Assembly (NCBI GenBank): GCA_002721875.1 | Contig: PBLU01000012.1 | Span: 86,582 to 121,240 of the forward strand | DNA length: 34,659 bases | Direction of reading: 5' to 3' | Source: Chloroflexota bacterium | GTDB lineage: Bacteria > Chloroflexota > Dehalococcoidia > UBA1151 > TMED-70 | In this document: in pieces, positions 1 through 7,749 of the stretch | How positions within the stretch are numbered: the first letter of the stretch is position 1 | How the letters are laid out: every line of letters starts with the position of its first letter | Position numbers and translations under genes: made by a program | The notes under the pieces: generated by a model | Databases searched by the model: none | What the model was told of the DNA's origin: nothing | Seen by the model: only the letters and a program-made list of their open reading frames with translations

Positions 1-52
1 CTAAGGTTTCATTTATTAATTCATCCCCATATTTTTCTAATTTATTATTCAT
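1..52 (-). CDS. 5' end of a gene cut by the left window edge
   Basis: On the minus strand an ATG at 52-50 opens a frame that runs without a stop to the window edge. It encodes 17 visible residues beginning MNNKLEKYGDE. It overlaps the stop codon of the MocA-like gene by 8 bp, in the close-packed style used throughout this window, so it is probably the next gene of the same minus-strand operon. Too little is visible to assign a family. A molybdenum-hydroxylase or CoxD/E/G-type accessory gene would fit the XdhC and MocA neighbours, but that is only a guess from context. No clear ribosome binding site is seen before the ATG. Confidence 0.45.
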   Translation of the reverse strand, partial: MNNKLEKYGDELINETL

Positions 53-650
53 CTTCAAGATTTAATTTAAGGCTTCTTTCAAATGACTCTTTATCATTGA
101 GATCAAGGTGTGTCCACTCAGAATTTATTTCAAAAGTTTTTACTAAATCATCATTTCTTCTAAATAAGTCTTTTAAGCCATTTTTATAATTTGAAATTTT
201 TAAGATTTCATTAAAAAAACTTTTTCTGAAAATTAAGGGATGCCCTCTTTTTTTATTATTTATAGGTGAAGAAATAACTGATGAATATTTATTATGAAAC
301 TTAATTATTTTTTCATAGAACCAAATTGGTCTAGGTTGATCTACTCCAACTATAATTAGATTTTCTATACCTATATCTAAGGACTTGATACCTTTTATAA
401 TTGATGAAGATTTCCCTGAATCATAATCTGGATTATTTATTATTTTAACTTTAGAATTCGAAACCTTAGATCGAATTTTATCTCCATTATGACCAATAAC
501 TAAATAAATTTCTTTACATCCAGACTTTAATAGTGAATTAATTTGATAATTTACTAAGAAGTCTCCGTGCCACATAAGTAGAGATTTTGTTGTGCCCATT
601 CTTGTTGATTTGCCTGCAGCAAGAATCAAGGCTGCAATATCTGATTTCAT
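45..650 (-). CDS. MocA-like molybdenum cofactor nucleotidyltransferase
   Basis: A 201-residue NTP-transferase of the MobA/MocA family. Members transfer CMP or GMP to molybdopterin in the cytoplasm. The N-terminal nucleotide-binding signature LAAGKSTRMG is at residues 10-19, with the substrate lysine near K22. NPDYDSGKSSS follows at 73-83, VGVDQPR at 101-107 (D104 is the expected metal ligand) and RGHPLIF at 135-141. The last motif favours the MocA (cytidylyl) type over MobA. The start lies 3 bp after the stop of xdhC with no clear Shine-Dalgarno, which suggests coupled translation. MocA and XdhC commonly serve xanthine-dehydrogenase or CO-dehydrogenase-like enzymes, so such an enzyme may lie beyond the left edge. 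The family is sure; the exact nucleotide is inferred. Confidence 0.85.
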   Translation of the reverse strand: MKSDIAALILAAGKSTRMGTTKSLLMWHGDFLVNYQINSLLKSGCKEIYLVIGHNGDKIRSKVSNSKVKIINNPDYDSGKSSSIIKGIKSLDIGIENLIIVGVDQPRPIWFYEKIIKFHNKYSSVISSPINNKKRGHPLIFRKSFFNEILKISNYKNGLKDLFRRNDDLVKTFEINSEWTHLDLNDKESFERSLKLNLEDE

Positions 651-653
651 TTT

Positions 654-1781
654 TTAGTTATTTATTTTTTGAGACTTTGAGATTTTAGCCTTAATCTTAT
701 CAATAAATTTTTTATCAAGCATCATAGAATTGTTATCTCCACCCAATCTAAAGGATAAAATTTCAGCCATTATTGAAATAGCTATCTCTTCTGGTGTCCT
801 TGCACCTATACCTAATCCTACAGGTGCCCTTAGCTTACTGAAAGAGTCATCATCAATTCCTTCGGACAATAATTTTTCAATAATTAATATTGTTTTTCTT
901 TTGGATCCTAGGAGGCCTACATATGATGCATTAGTTGCTAGAGCTCCTTTTGTTGCTGAATCATCATGTTGATGACCTCTTGTTGCAATGACTATAAATG
1001 TATTTGCATTTATTTGAAATTTATCAAATCCATCATTATAGGAAGCAACTTTTACTTCATCAGCTTGAGGAAATCTTTCTTCATTTGCAAATTCCTCTCG
1101 GTCATCAAAAATATTAAGTTCAAAGCCAAGTGGTTTAGCTAAATCTCCGAGAGCTTTTGAGATATGGCCTCCACCAGCAATTACAAGTTTTGGAGGGGTT
1201 GTAAAAGCTTCGATATATATTCTACAATTTTCGTACTGAATTGTTTTATTTTTACCTAATGCCATTAATTTTCTGGCTTCCATCACAATTTTTTTATCTA
1301 AGTCTTTATTGAATAAAATTCCTGTTTGATCACCATTTTCTCTAACTAGGATTTTATTTCCTACCTGTTCTTTGATTTCTGATTCAAGAATTTGGACTAA
1401 TGCAACTGGTTTGCCTCCATTAAATGCCTTATCTATTTCATCTAGAAAGAATTCGAATTCAAGTTTATCTTCTATAGGATCTATCAAAAAATGCATAGTT
1501 CCGCCGCAGACTAATCCATCTTGTGCCGCTAGGTCTTCATTTAGCTCATAAGGTCTTACTTCAGCGTTTTCTTCACGCTTGATCTTCTCACTTGAGGCGA
1601 ACCAAATGTCTCCTTCAACACAACCTCCACCTAACGTGCCTACTCCTGACCCATCTTCTCTAACTAGTAATTTTGCACCTGGTTTTTGCGGAGTAGATCC
1701 TTGAGTTCTAGTTACTGTTGAAATTACAAATTTTCTTTTGTTTTTAATTTCTTCTATTGCTGCGTCAAATACATCTTTCAT
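654..1781 (-). CDS. xdhC: XdhC/CoxI family molybdenum cofactor insertion protein
   Basis: A 375-residue XdhC/CoxI protein, which binds molybdenum cofactor and delivers it to xanthine-dehydrogenase-family enzymes. The N-terminal CoxI domain carries GSTPQKPGAK at 28-37 and GTLGGGCVEGD at 48-58, with a further VCGG at 91-94. The C-terminal Rossmann domain has VIAGGGHISKAL at 200-211 and an acidic FDDRE near 225-229. Both domains are complete and of normal length. The ribosome binding site AGAGG stands about 8 nt before the ATG. The gene lies 37 bp downstream of an enolase-superfamily gene and 3 bp upstream of the MocA-like gene, so the three probably form one transcript. No molybdenum hydroxylase is present in this window. 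Confidence 0.92.
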   Translation of the reverse strand: MKDVFDAAIEEIKNKRKFVISTVTRTQGSTPQKPGAKLLVREDGSGVGTLGGGCVEGDIWFASSEKIKREENAEVRPYELNEDLAAQDGLVCGGTMHFLIDPIEDKLEFEFFLDEIDKAFNGGKPVALVQILESEIKEQVGNKILVRENGDQTGILFNKDLDKKIVMEARKLMALGKNKTIQYENCRIYIEAFTTPPKLVIAGGGHISKALGDLAKPLGFELNIFDDREEFANEERFPQADEVKVASYNDGFDKFQINANTFIVIATRGHQHDDSATKGALATNASYVGLLGSKRKTILIIEKLLSEGIDDDSFSKLRAPVGLGIGARTPEEIAISIMAEILSFRLGGDNNSMMLDKKFIDKIKAKISKSQKINN

Positions 1782-1818
1782 ATAATTCCTCTATTAATAA
1801 TTATATAATTTCTTCTAA

Positions 1819-2916
1819 TTAAACTCTATATGGTTCCAGATCTTTCCACTTAGGATTAAGACCAAATCCTGGAATATCAGTAGCGTAAACAAAACCATCT
1901 TTAATGACTAATTCATTGTCCCATATTTTACCGTGCATTGGATTTACGGTATCTCTGTAATATTCTAAAATTAGTCCATTTGGTATAGCTGATACTAAAT
2001 GAATATGAACTTCTTGTGCTCCATGAGGAGCAATATCTAAATCATTACTTTGAGCAAGTGCACAAACTTTCATAAATTCAGTAACTCCACCTAGAATTAA
2101 ACAATCAGGTTGAAGTATATCTACAGCCCTATGATTAATCATGTCTCTAAATCCATATCTAGTATATTCATTTTCTCCAGCGGCTACTGGAATTGAGGTT
2201 GATCTTGTTATCTCAGCTTGTCCAATATAATCATCTGGCTCTACAGGTTCCTCAAACCAAAAAAGGTCATATTTTTCTGCTTTTCTAGCAAACTCAATAG
2301 CTTGATAGTGCCTATAAGCGTTATTTGCATCTACCATAAGTTTTACATCATTCCCAATAACTTCTCTACAAATCTTAACTCTTTCTATATCTTCATTTAT
2401 AGGAAGTGCTCCCACCTTTATTTTTACTGCTCGAGCACCAATTTTTACATTATCTTCCATTTCTTTAGCTAATTCTCTTAATCCTTTACCTTTTTCATAA
2501 TATCCACCAGCTATGTATGTATCGACTTTATTTGTAAAACCACCTAAAAGTTTATAAACAGGTAGCCCCGAAACTTTTCCTTTTATGTCCCAAAGTGCTA
2601 TATCTATTCCAGAAATAATTCTAGTAGTTATTCCTCTTCTACCTACAAGTTTAGGTCTCCACATTTCATGCCATATTCTTTCATTATCAAGAGGATCTAA
2701 ACCAATTATTCCTTTTTTAAAATGATCTATTAGCTCTCTTCCTACACTTGGAGAGACATCAATGCTTGCTGCTATACCAATACCTGTAATATCTTTTTCA
2801 TCGGTCTTGATTTCAACAATATTGAGTACATTATGTGTGTATGTATATAGACCATTTGTTATGGGAGTAGCTCTTTCCCATCTATAAATTTTTAGGTTTA
2901 CATCAGTAATTTTCAT
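1819..2916 (-). CDS. Mandelate racemase/muconate lactonizing enzyme family protein (acid-sugar dehydratase type)
   Basis: A 365-residue enolase-superfamily protein with the full mandelate-racemase subgroup active site. The catalytic KxK is K165/K167 (KIKVG), the magnesium ligands are D196, E222 and E248, and the His-Asp dyad is H298 (APHG) with D271 (QPDC). Such enzymes abstract the proton alpha to a carboxylate; most are acid-sugar dehydratases or racemases. The substrate cannot be read from sequence. The start has a weak GGGA site 8 nt upstream. It is first in the minus-strand set with xdhC and the MocA-like gene, and it faces the tRNA-dehydrogenase pair across a 122-bp divergent gap. Unlike the two sister paralogues at 6559-8939, nothing catalytic is missing here. 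Confidence 0.9.
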   Translation of the reverse strand: MKITDVNLKIYRWERATPITNGLYTYTHNVLNIVEIKTDEKDITGIGIAASIDVSPSVGRELIDHFKKGIIGLDPLDNERIWHEMWRPKLVGRRGITTRIISGIDIALWDIKGKVSGLPVYKLLGGFTNKVDTYIAGGYYEKGKGLRELAKEMEDNVKIGARAVKIKVGALPINEDIERVKICREVIGNDVKLMVDANNAYRHYQAIEFARKAEKYDLFWFEEPVEPDDYIGQAEITRSTSIPVAAGENEYTRYGFRDMINHRAVDILQPDCLILGGVTEFMKVCALAQSNDLDIAPHGAQEVHIHLVSAIPNGLILEYYRDTVNPMHGKIWDNELVIKDGFVYATDIPGFGLNPKWKDLEPYRV

Positions 2917-2963
2917 TTTATTTGTCCCATTATTAGTTTTTTATGAAATAATTATTTTAGAAA

Positions 2964-2990
2964 GTTTAAACCTTTTCTTACGTCACGTAA
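2964..2990. promoter_or_regulatory. Two adjacent palindromes in a divergent promoter gap (candidate operator)
   Basis: The 122-bp gap between the minus-strand enolase gene and the tRNA contains GTTTAAAC (2964-2971) and, six bases on, the perfect palindrome TTACGTCACGTAA (2978-2990). The second is unusually GC-containing for this spacer and has a GT-N-AC centre like GntR-family operators, which often control sugar-acid genes. No regulator gene lies nearby and no second copy was noticed in the other spacers, so the operator role is only inferred. A possible -10 for the tRNA side, TAATAT, is at 2996-3001 with a poor -35. Confidence 0.3.
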
Positions 2991-3038
2991 ATGTGTAATA
3001 TAAATTTCATTGAAGTAAAGAGAAGAATTTAAGATAAG

Positions 3039-3114
<76 letters not shown>

Positions 3115-3129
3115 TAAATAGGGGGATTT

Positions 3130-4128
3130 ATGAAAGCAGCTCAAATAACAGGATTCAGGAAAGTTGAAATTACTGATATTCCTGATTTAGGTGAATTGAA
3201 GGATGGAGAAGTAAGATTCAAGACCGATTGTATATCAGTCTGCGGATCAGATATACATAGTTCTTTTGAAAAAGTTTTACCTGAAGAAGACTACCCGCTA
3301 CCGCCTGGAATGCCTATTCATGAAGTTGCTGGAGTAGCAGTTGAATCTAAAGATGAAAGATATCCCATTGGGACAAGGGCAATTATAATACCAAATTATA
3401 GAAAGCCGGATGGTAGTATTGGGACAGGAGGAGCAGTTGAATATTTAGACCAAAATCATGAAAGAATAATTAAGCTTCCGGATTGGGGAGATTTAGAAGA
3501 TTGGATTATGCTTCAGCATTCAGGTACTGTGCTTTATTCAGCCAAACATTGGGGTAATATATTTGGTAAATCAATAGCAATTTTAGGTCAAGGGGGAATT
3601 GGTCTTTCATTTACTATGCTTGCCTCTAAACAGGGAGCTTCTGAAATTGTTGGCATAGACAAACATGATTATAGATTAGATAAAAGTATTTCACTTGGAG
3701 CTACAAAATCTATAAAATATGAATCTTTGGAAAATCTAATTGAAAGATCTGAAGAAGTAACAAATGGCGAACTATTTGATATTGTTGTTGATGCTTCAGG
3801 AAATGAAGCTGGATTTAATACATGTCTAAATATAATAAAGAATGAAGGAAAATTTATTACATTTAGCATAGTTACTGATGACATGGTTGAGTTTGAACAT
3901 AGTTTGATGTTAAGAAAAAATTTAGATATACATTCTACTCAAATTGCTACAACTCCAGAGCCTATTGCTGAAATTAGAGAGCTTGTTGCTCTAGCTGAAA
4001 GAGGATGGTGGGATCCTAAATCTTTGAAAACTGGTGTCTCAGACTTAAAAGATCTTCAAAAGGCCTTTGAAGAATATGCTGAACAAAAAAATAACGTAAT
4101 TAAAAATGTAGTTAGATTTAATCCCTAA
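3130..4128 (+). CDS. Zinc-type alcohol/polyol dehydrogenase (MDR family)
   Basis: A 332-residue medium-chain dehydrogenase that would oxidise an alcohol or polyol with NAD(P). Catalytic-zinc ligands are visible as C38 (SVCGSD, with D41) and H64-E65 (PIHEVAG). The Rossmann motif GQGGIG is at 153-158, followed by an acidic D177 that favours NAD. The lobe that usually carries four cysteines for structural zinc (about residues 85-110) has none, so only the catalytic zinc is expected. The start follows the tRNA by 15 bp with GGGGG about 5 nt before the ATG. Its stop shares CTAA with the convergent flavin reductase gene. The neighbouring acid-sugar genes suggest a sugar-derived substrate, which is an inference. 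Confidence 0.88.
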   Translation: MKAAQITGFRKVEITDIPDLGELKDGEVRFKTDCISVCGSDIHSSFEKVLPEEDYPLPPGMPIHEVAGVAVESKDERYPIGTRAIIIPNYRKPDGSIGTGGAVEYLDQNHERIIKLPDWGDLEDWIMLQHSGTVLYSAKHWGNIFGKSIAILGQGGIGLSFTMLASKQGASEIVGIDKHDYRLDKSISLGATKSIKYESLENLIERSEEVTNGELFDIVVDASGNEAGFNTCLNIIKNEGKFITFSIVTDDMVEFEHSLMLRKNLDIHSTQIATTPEPIAEIRELVALAERGWWDPKSLKTGVSDLKDLQKAFEEYAEQKNNVIKNVVRFNP

Positions 4129-4817
4129 GACCCGAATCTTTCAGTGTAAATCTTACTATTTAGAAATATTTTTTGAACTATTTCTGATGCATTTTCAACA
4201 AAATAATCTGAGCCGCATATATAGATTTCGTATTTTAATAATTCATCTAATTTATTAAAATCTTTTTTTGATATTCTTTCAGTTCCAATTCCATTTATAC
4301 CTGATTTTTCTCTAGTTACAAAAGGATGATATTCAGAATTATTTTGCTTTGAAAAGTCACTGTAATTTACTAGACCATCAAAAGTCTTAGACCAATGAAA
4401 TAATTTATAATTTTTTTTCTCATAATCTAGGAATTTAGTCATTGATAAAAAGGGGGCAATTCCAGAACCTGAACAAATAAAAATCGGAAGCGATTCGTTT
4501 CTTAATATGAATCTTAATCCCATTGGTCTTGATATAAGAACCTTATCTCCTATCATAGAATGATCAAAGAAAAAGCTTGAAACTTCGCCATTTGAAATTT
4601 TTTCAATTAGAAATCTAACATAATTTGCGTTTGGTTCAGAAGCTATTGAGTAAGGCCGAATTGCTTGATATCCATTATCTGCAGTTAAGCAAATTTCAGA
4701 ATATTGACCGGGTACATGACTATTCCAATCCTCTACTTTAAATTCTACAAAACACAACTCAGAGTTAATTATTTTTTTATTAATAATCTTGGATTGATGA
4801 AAGTAATTATTATTCAT
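4125..4817 (-). CDS. Ferredoxin-NADP reductase-like FAD/NAD-binding oxidoreductase
   Basis: A 230-residue flavoprotein reductase without an iron-sulfur domain. The FAD-binding RPYS is at 54-57, the nucleotide-binding SGSGIAPFLS at 116-125 and CGSDYFV at 201-207. The chain ends in ERFGS, as expected for the FNR fold. It starts on the base following the stop of the sulfite-oxidase-like gene, so the two are translationally coupled and are probably redox partners: the reductase would pass electrons between NAD(P)H and the molybdoprotein or a carrier. No membrane segment or signal peptide is visible, so it should act in the cytoplasm. The physiological electron direction is not known. Confidence 0.87.
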   Translation of the reverse strand: MNNNYFHQSKIINKKIINSELCFVEFKVEDWNSHVPGQYSEICLTADNGYQAIRPYSIASEPNANYVRFLIEKISNGEVSSFFFDHSMIGDKVLISRPMGLRFILRNESLPIFICSGSGIAPFLSMTKFLDYEKKNYKLFHWSKTFDGLVNYSDFSKQNNSEYHPFVTREKSGINGIGTERISKKDFNKLDELLKYEIYICGSDYFVENASEIVQKIFLNSKIYTERFGS

Positions 4818-5411
4818 TTATCCTGAATATCTTTGCTCTTTCCATGGATCACCATACATATGGTATCCGTAATTTTCCCAAAATCCAGCTTTATCAGAAT
4901 CCATGAAAATAATTTTATCGAACCATTTTGCAGATTTCCAAAAATACAAATGAGGGACTATCAATCTTATTGGACCTCCATGTTCAGGAGATATTGGTTC
5001 ATCATCATAAGAATAAGAAATAATTGTATTTTCTAACAGAAGATCTTTAGTTGGAACATTAGTTGTATATCCAGTCGAAGATCCAGTCATAGTCCAGTCT
5101 GTCGGAGGAACGATATTGATTTTTTCAAATAATTTTTTTACAGAAACTCCTGACCAATTCATGTCAAACTTAGTCCATCTTGTGACACAATGTATATCTT
5201 CTGTTATTTTCTTTTGTTCTAAGCTTTTTAACAAATTCCAGTCAATTTTAGCTAACTCTTCATTTTTATTCAAAATTGTTAGGTTCCAATTTTCAATTTC
5301 TATTTTAGGGGTTGGCTCAGCTGATAAAACAGGGAATCTGTTTTCAATGTATTGACCAGGGGGTACTCTATCATTATTTTCTTTTTTACCGAAAAAACCT
5401 CTTGTTACCAA
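4818..5411 (-). CDS. Sulfite-oxidase-like molybdopterin oxidoreductase, cytoplasmic
   Basis: A 197-residue single-domain member of the sulfite oxidase molybdopterin fold (COG2041-like). The expected molybdenum-ligating cysteine is C75 in HCVTRWTKF, and the cofactor-binding STGYTTNVP (112-120) and HGGPIRLIVPHLYFWKSAKW (144-163) segments are intact. There is no Tat or Sec signal, no heme domain and no dimerisation domain, so it differs from YedY/MsrP and animal sulfite oxidase and should be cytosolic. The start is TTG at 5411-5409: no in-frame ATG lies near and GGGAG stands 9 nt upstream. It overlaps the preceding enolase-family gene by 7 bp and is followed directly by the flavin reductase. The substrate is unknown. 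Confidence 0.88.
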   Translation of the reverse strand: MVTRGFFGKKENNDRVPPGQYIENRFPVLSAEPTPKIEIENWNLTILNKNEELAKIDWNLLKSLEQKKITEDIHCVTRWTKFDMNWSGVSVKKLFEKINIVPPTDWTMTGSSTGYTTNVPTKDLLLENTIISYSYDDEPISPEHGGPIRLIVPHLYFWKSAKWFDKIIFMDSDKAGFWENYGYHMYGDPWKEQRYSG

Positions 5412-6562
5412 TTTGTAAAACTCCCATCTTCCCTCGATAATCTTGGTGAGAATGCTGTTGGATCAACTCTCATTGATTCAGCAACATCCATGTCTATATC
5501 TACTCCTAGCCCAGGCGTATCTGGGCACCAGGAATAGCCATCTTGCCATTCTATTTGTTTTGGAAAAAGATTCTGCGCATAAGTACCAGGTGCTTTAGGC
5601 ATTTCTTGTACACCTACATTGCTTGATGCCATACATAAACTGACACATGCAGCAGCTGATACTGGACCTAGAGGATTATGTGGAACAATATTAATATAGT
5701 GTGTTTCAGCCCAATGAGTAATTTTTAATGCTTCAGTTAATCCTCCAACAATACATAAATCAATCCTAGCATAGTCAATTAACTCATTTTCTATAACTTC
5801 TCTGAAAGGCCATTTAGAAGACCATTGTTCACCTGCCGCAATTGGGAGATTTAATTTATTTCTTATATGATGATAGGATCCAGGATTTTCAGATCTTATT
5901 GGATCTTCAATAAAGAAAGGCTTCAAGGGTTCTAGGTCCTTACACATTTCTATAACTTCAGGTGGGTCTAGCCTGGTATGGACATCAAAGGTTATCTCTG
6001 GCTCATATCCAAATTTTTCTCGAACTTTCTGCATTATTTCAACAGCAACTTTTATTGATTTTCTTGGTTCTAAAATTTCAGATTCTAAATCATTGATAAA
6101 GTTGCTAGGTTGATGCCATCTTAGAAATTTCCAGCCTTTATTTAAGTGAGTTTCGCATTCCTCTAGAAATTCCTTAATAGAATTTCCTTGAGTATGTGGA
6201 TAGCAAATAACCTTTTCTCTGTAGGGGCCACCAAGCAATTTATAAACTGGCATATCTACAGATTTAGCCTTGATATCCCAAAGAGCTATATCAATTGCAG
6301 AAATTGCACATGAGTAAACTTTATCAGCAGGGAAAAATGAGGAACGAAACATTATTTGCCATAATCTTTCAGTTTCCCATGGATCCGAACCTATAACTAT
6401 TTCGCTAAGATGATCTATAGCTTTACCAATAGCGTTTCCTTGTCTTGCAATTCCAACTTCTCCTAGACCATGAATGCCCTTATCTGTATCAATTTTTACG
6501 AAAAAATAAACCTTTCCTTCTTCATCCATAATGGGAATATTTGTTATTTTTGTTACTTTCAA
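5405..6562 (-). CDS. Galactonate/mannonate dehydratase-like enolase-superfamily protein
   Basis: A 385-residue enolase-superfamily protein of the D-galactonate / mannonate dehydratase type. In place of the KxK lysines it has the D193-x-H195 pair (FDVHTR). Metal ligands are D193, E219 (FIED) and E245 (AAGEQ), and the second histidine is H295 (PHNPLGP). These are the hallmarks of enzymes that remove water from six-carbon aldonates to give 2-keto-3-deoxy acids. Which sugar acid is used cannot be decided. It overlaps the upstream paralogue by 4 bp and the downstream sulfite-oxidase-like gene by 7 bp, so it is the central gene of a five-gene operon. Confidence 0.88.
   Translation of the reverse strand: MKVTKITNIPIMDEEGKVYFFVKIDTDKGIHGLGEVGIARQGNAIGKAIDHLSEIVIGSDPWETERLWQIMFRSSFFPADKVYSCAISAIDIALWDIKAKSVDMPVYKLLGGPYREKVICYPHTQGNSIKEFLEECETHLNKGWKFLRWHQPSNFINDLESEILEPRKSIKVAVEIMQKVREKFGYEPEITFDVHTRLDPPEVIEMCKDLEPLKPFFIEDPIRSENPGSYHHIRNKLNLPIAAGEQWSSKWPFREVIENELIDYARIDLCIVGGLTEALKITHWAETHYINIVPHNPLGPVSAAACVSLCMASSNVGVQEMPKAPGTYAQNLFPKQIEWQDGYSWCPDTPGLGVDIDMDVAESMRVDPTAFSPRLSREDGSFTNW
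5421..5425 (-). promoter_or_regulatory. Ribosome binding site for a TTG start (sulfite-oxidase-like gene)
   Basis: On the minus strand GGGAG lies 9 nt before TTG at 5411-5409, inside the end of the upstream gene. It decides the start because there is no ATG or GTG near the N-terminal homology. Confidence 0.6.
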
Positions 6563-7749
6563 TTTCTAATTTTCCTTTTCTGATTTTTCCACTTTACCTC
6601 ATTTTTTTCAAAATCATGAATATATAATCCTGCGCCTTTTCTTCTAGCCCATGGGGCTTTAGGTATTCTATTGATTTTTTGATTTTTTAGTTCAGATAAT
6701 GATTTTTCATCAATAATTAAACCAATTCCAGGAGTATCATCTAGAAATAAATAACCATCTGAAATATTATCATTCCACTTAGAATATGCTTTTTCTCTTC
6801 CAGGATCAACCACTTCCATCATCACATGATTAGGAATTGATGTAGCAATATGAGCATTATAATTTCCAATACAATTCATTGTTGTAACAGGAATTTCGTA
6901 TGCGTAAGCTAGGTTACTTATTTGTCTTAATCCTGTAACTCCTGATTGATAACTACTTACATTTAATATATCTGCAGCTTGATTACTGATCAAGGAATAA
7001 AAGTCACCTACATTATTCAGATTTTCCCCAGTAGATACAGCTGCTTTAATATTATCTGAAACCATCTTGAGCCCTTTGTAATCCCACCTTCTTACAGGTT
7101 CTTCTGCCCAGAAAATATCAAACTTTTCTTCAATTTTATTAATACTTTGAATAGCTTTTTTTACAGACCAATATTCATTAGAGTCAATCATAATTCTAGG
7201 TCTTTTTGTAATTTTAGATAAGGCATCATAGACAATTCCAATCCTTCTTAGATCATCTTTTAATGAAATTCCAATTTTTATTTTAGCGGAATCAACCCCT
7301 TTATCTGCCATTTTAGAGAAAAAAGTGTAAAGTTCTTCATCTGTAAGATTATATCCAATATCAGAGGCATAAATTTTACATTTTGGATCACTTGAACCGA
7401 GTGTTTTCCATAATGGCTCAGAATTTATTTTTGCCTTTAGGTCCCAAAGTGCGATATCTATTGCAGATAACGCAGAATGAGCCTCTCCTTCATCTCCTTG
7501 TTTAAACACAAAATCTATCATCCTTTTCCAAATTGAAAAAACTTCTCTAGGATCTCTTCCTTCTAATAATGGGAAAAATTCTTTTACACGATCACTTCCT
7601 AATGGTGCAATACCAGTTATACCTTCATCAGTTTCAATTCTTAATATATTCGAATATATTAAGTCATCTCCTGATGGACCATTAGAATCACCCAATGGGC
7701 GATCCATGATTTCTTTATATTTTTCTAATTTATAATCAATAATCTTCAT
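6559..7749 (-). CDS. Enolase-superfamily paralogue lacking the His-Asp dyad (copy 2)
   Basis: A 396-residue mandelate-racemase-like protein. It keeps K156/K158 (KIKIG) and the metal ligands D189, E216 and E242. However, the position aligning with the catalytic histidine is M291 (PVTTMN) and that aligning with its partner aspartate is S265 (NVSSYQ), with a one-residue gap nearby. The alignments were made by eye against Pseudomonas mandelate racemase. It is a close sister of the next gene upstream: both share a GDxNxPxG loop near residue 20 and an SNEYWS segment after the first metal ligand. It starts within the stop of that gene (4-bp overlap). An enzyme working with KxK alone is possible, as in muconate cycloisomerase-like subgroups. 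The substrate is unknown. Confidence 0.85.
   Translation of the reverse strand: MKIIDYKLEKYKEIMDRPLGDSNGPSGDDLIYSNILRIETDEGITGIAPLGSDRVKEFFPLLEGRDPREVFSIWKRMIDFVFKQGDEGEAHSALSAIDIALWDLKAKINSEPLWKTLGSSDPKCKIYASDIGYNLTDEELYTFFSKMADKGVDSAKIKIGISLKDDLRRIGIVYDALSKITKRPRIMIDSNEYWSVKKAIQSINKIEEKFDIFWAEEPVRRWDYKGLKMVSDNIKAAVSTGENLNNVGDFYSLISNQAADILNVSSYQSGVTGLRQISNLAYAYEIPVTTMNCIGNYNAHIATSIPNHVMMEVVDPGREKAYSKWNDNISDGYLFLDDTPGIGLIIDEKSLSELKNQKINRIPKAPWARRKGAGLYIHDFEKNEVKWKNQKRKIRN

Noticed and set aside
2218..2472. Open frame on the plus strand within the first enolase gene
   Set aside because: It is antisense to a gene with a complete active site. Its product is low-complexity, rich in Phe, Ile, Tyr and Ser, as expected from reverse reading of an AT-rich gene.
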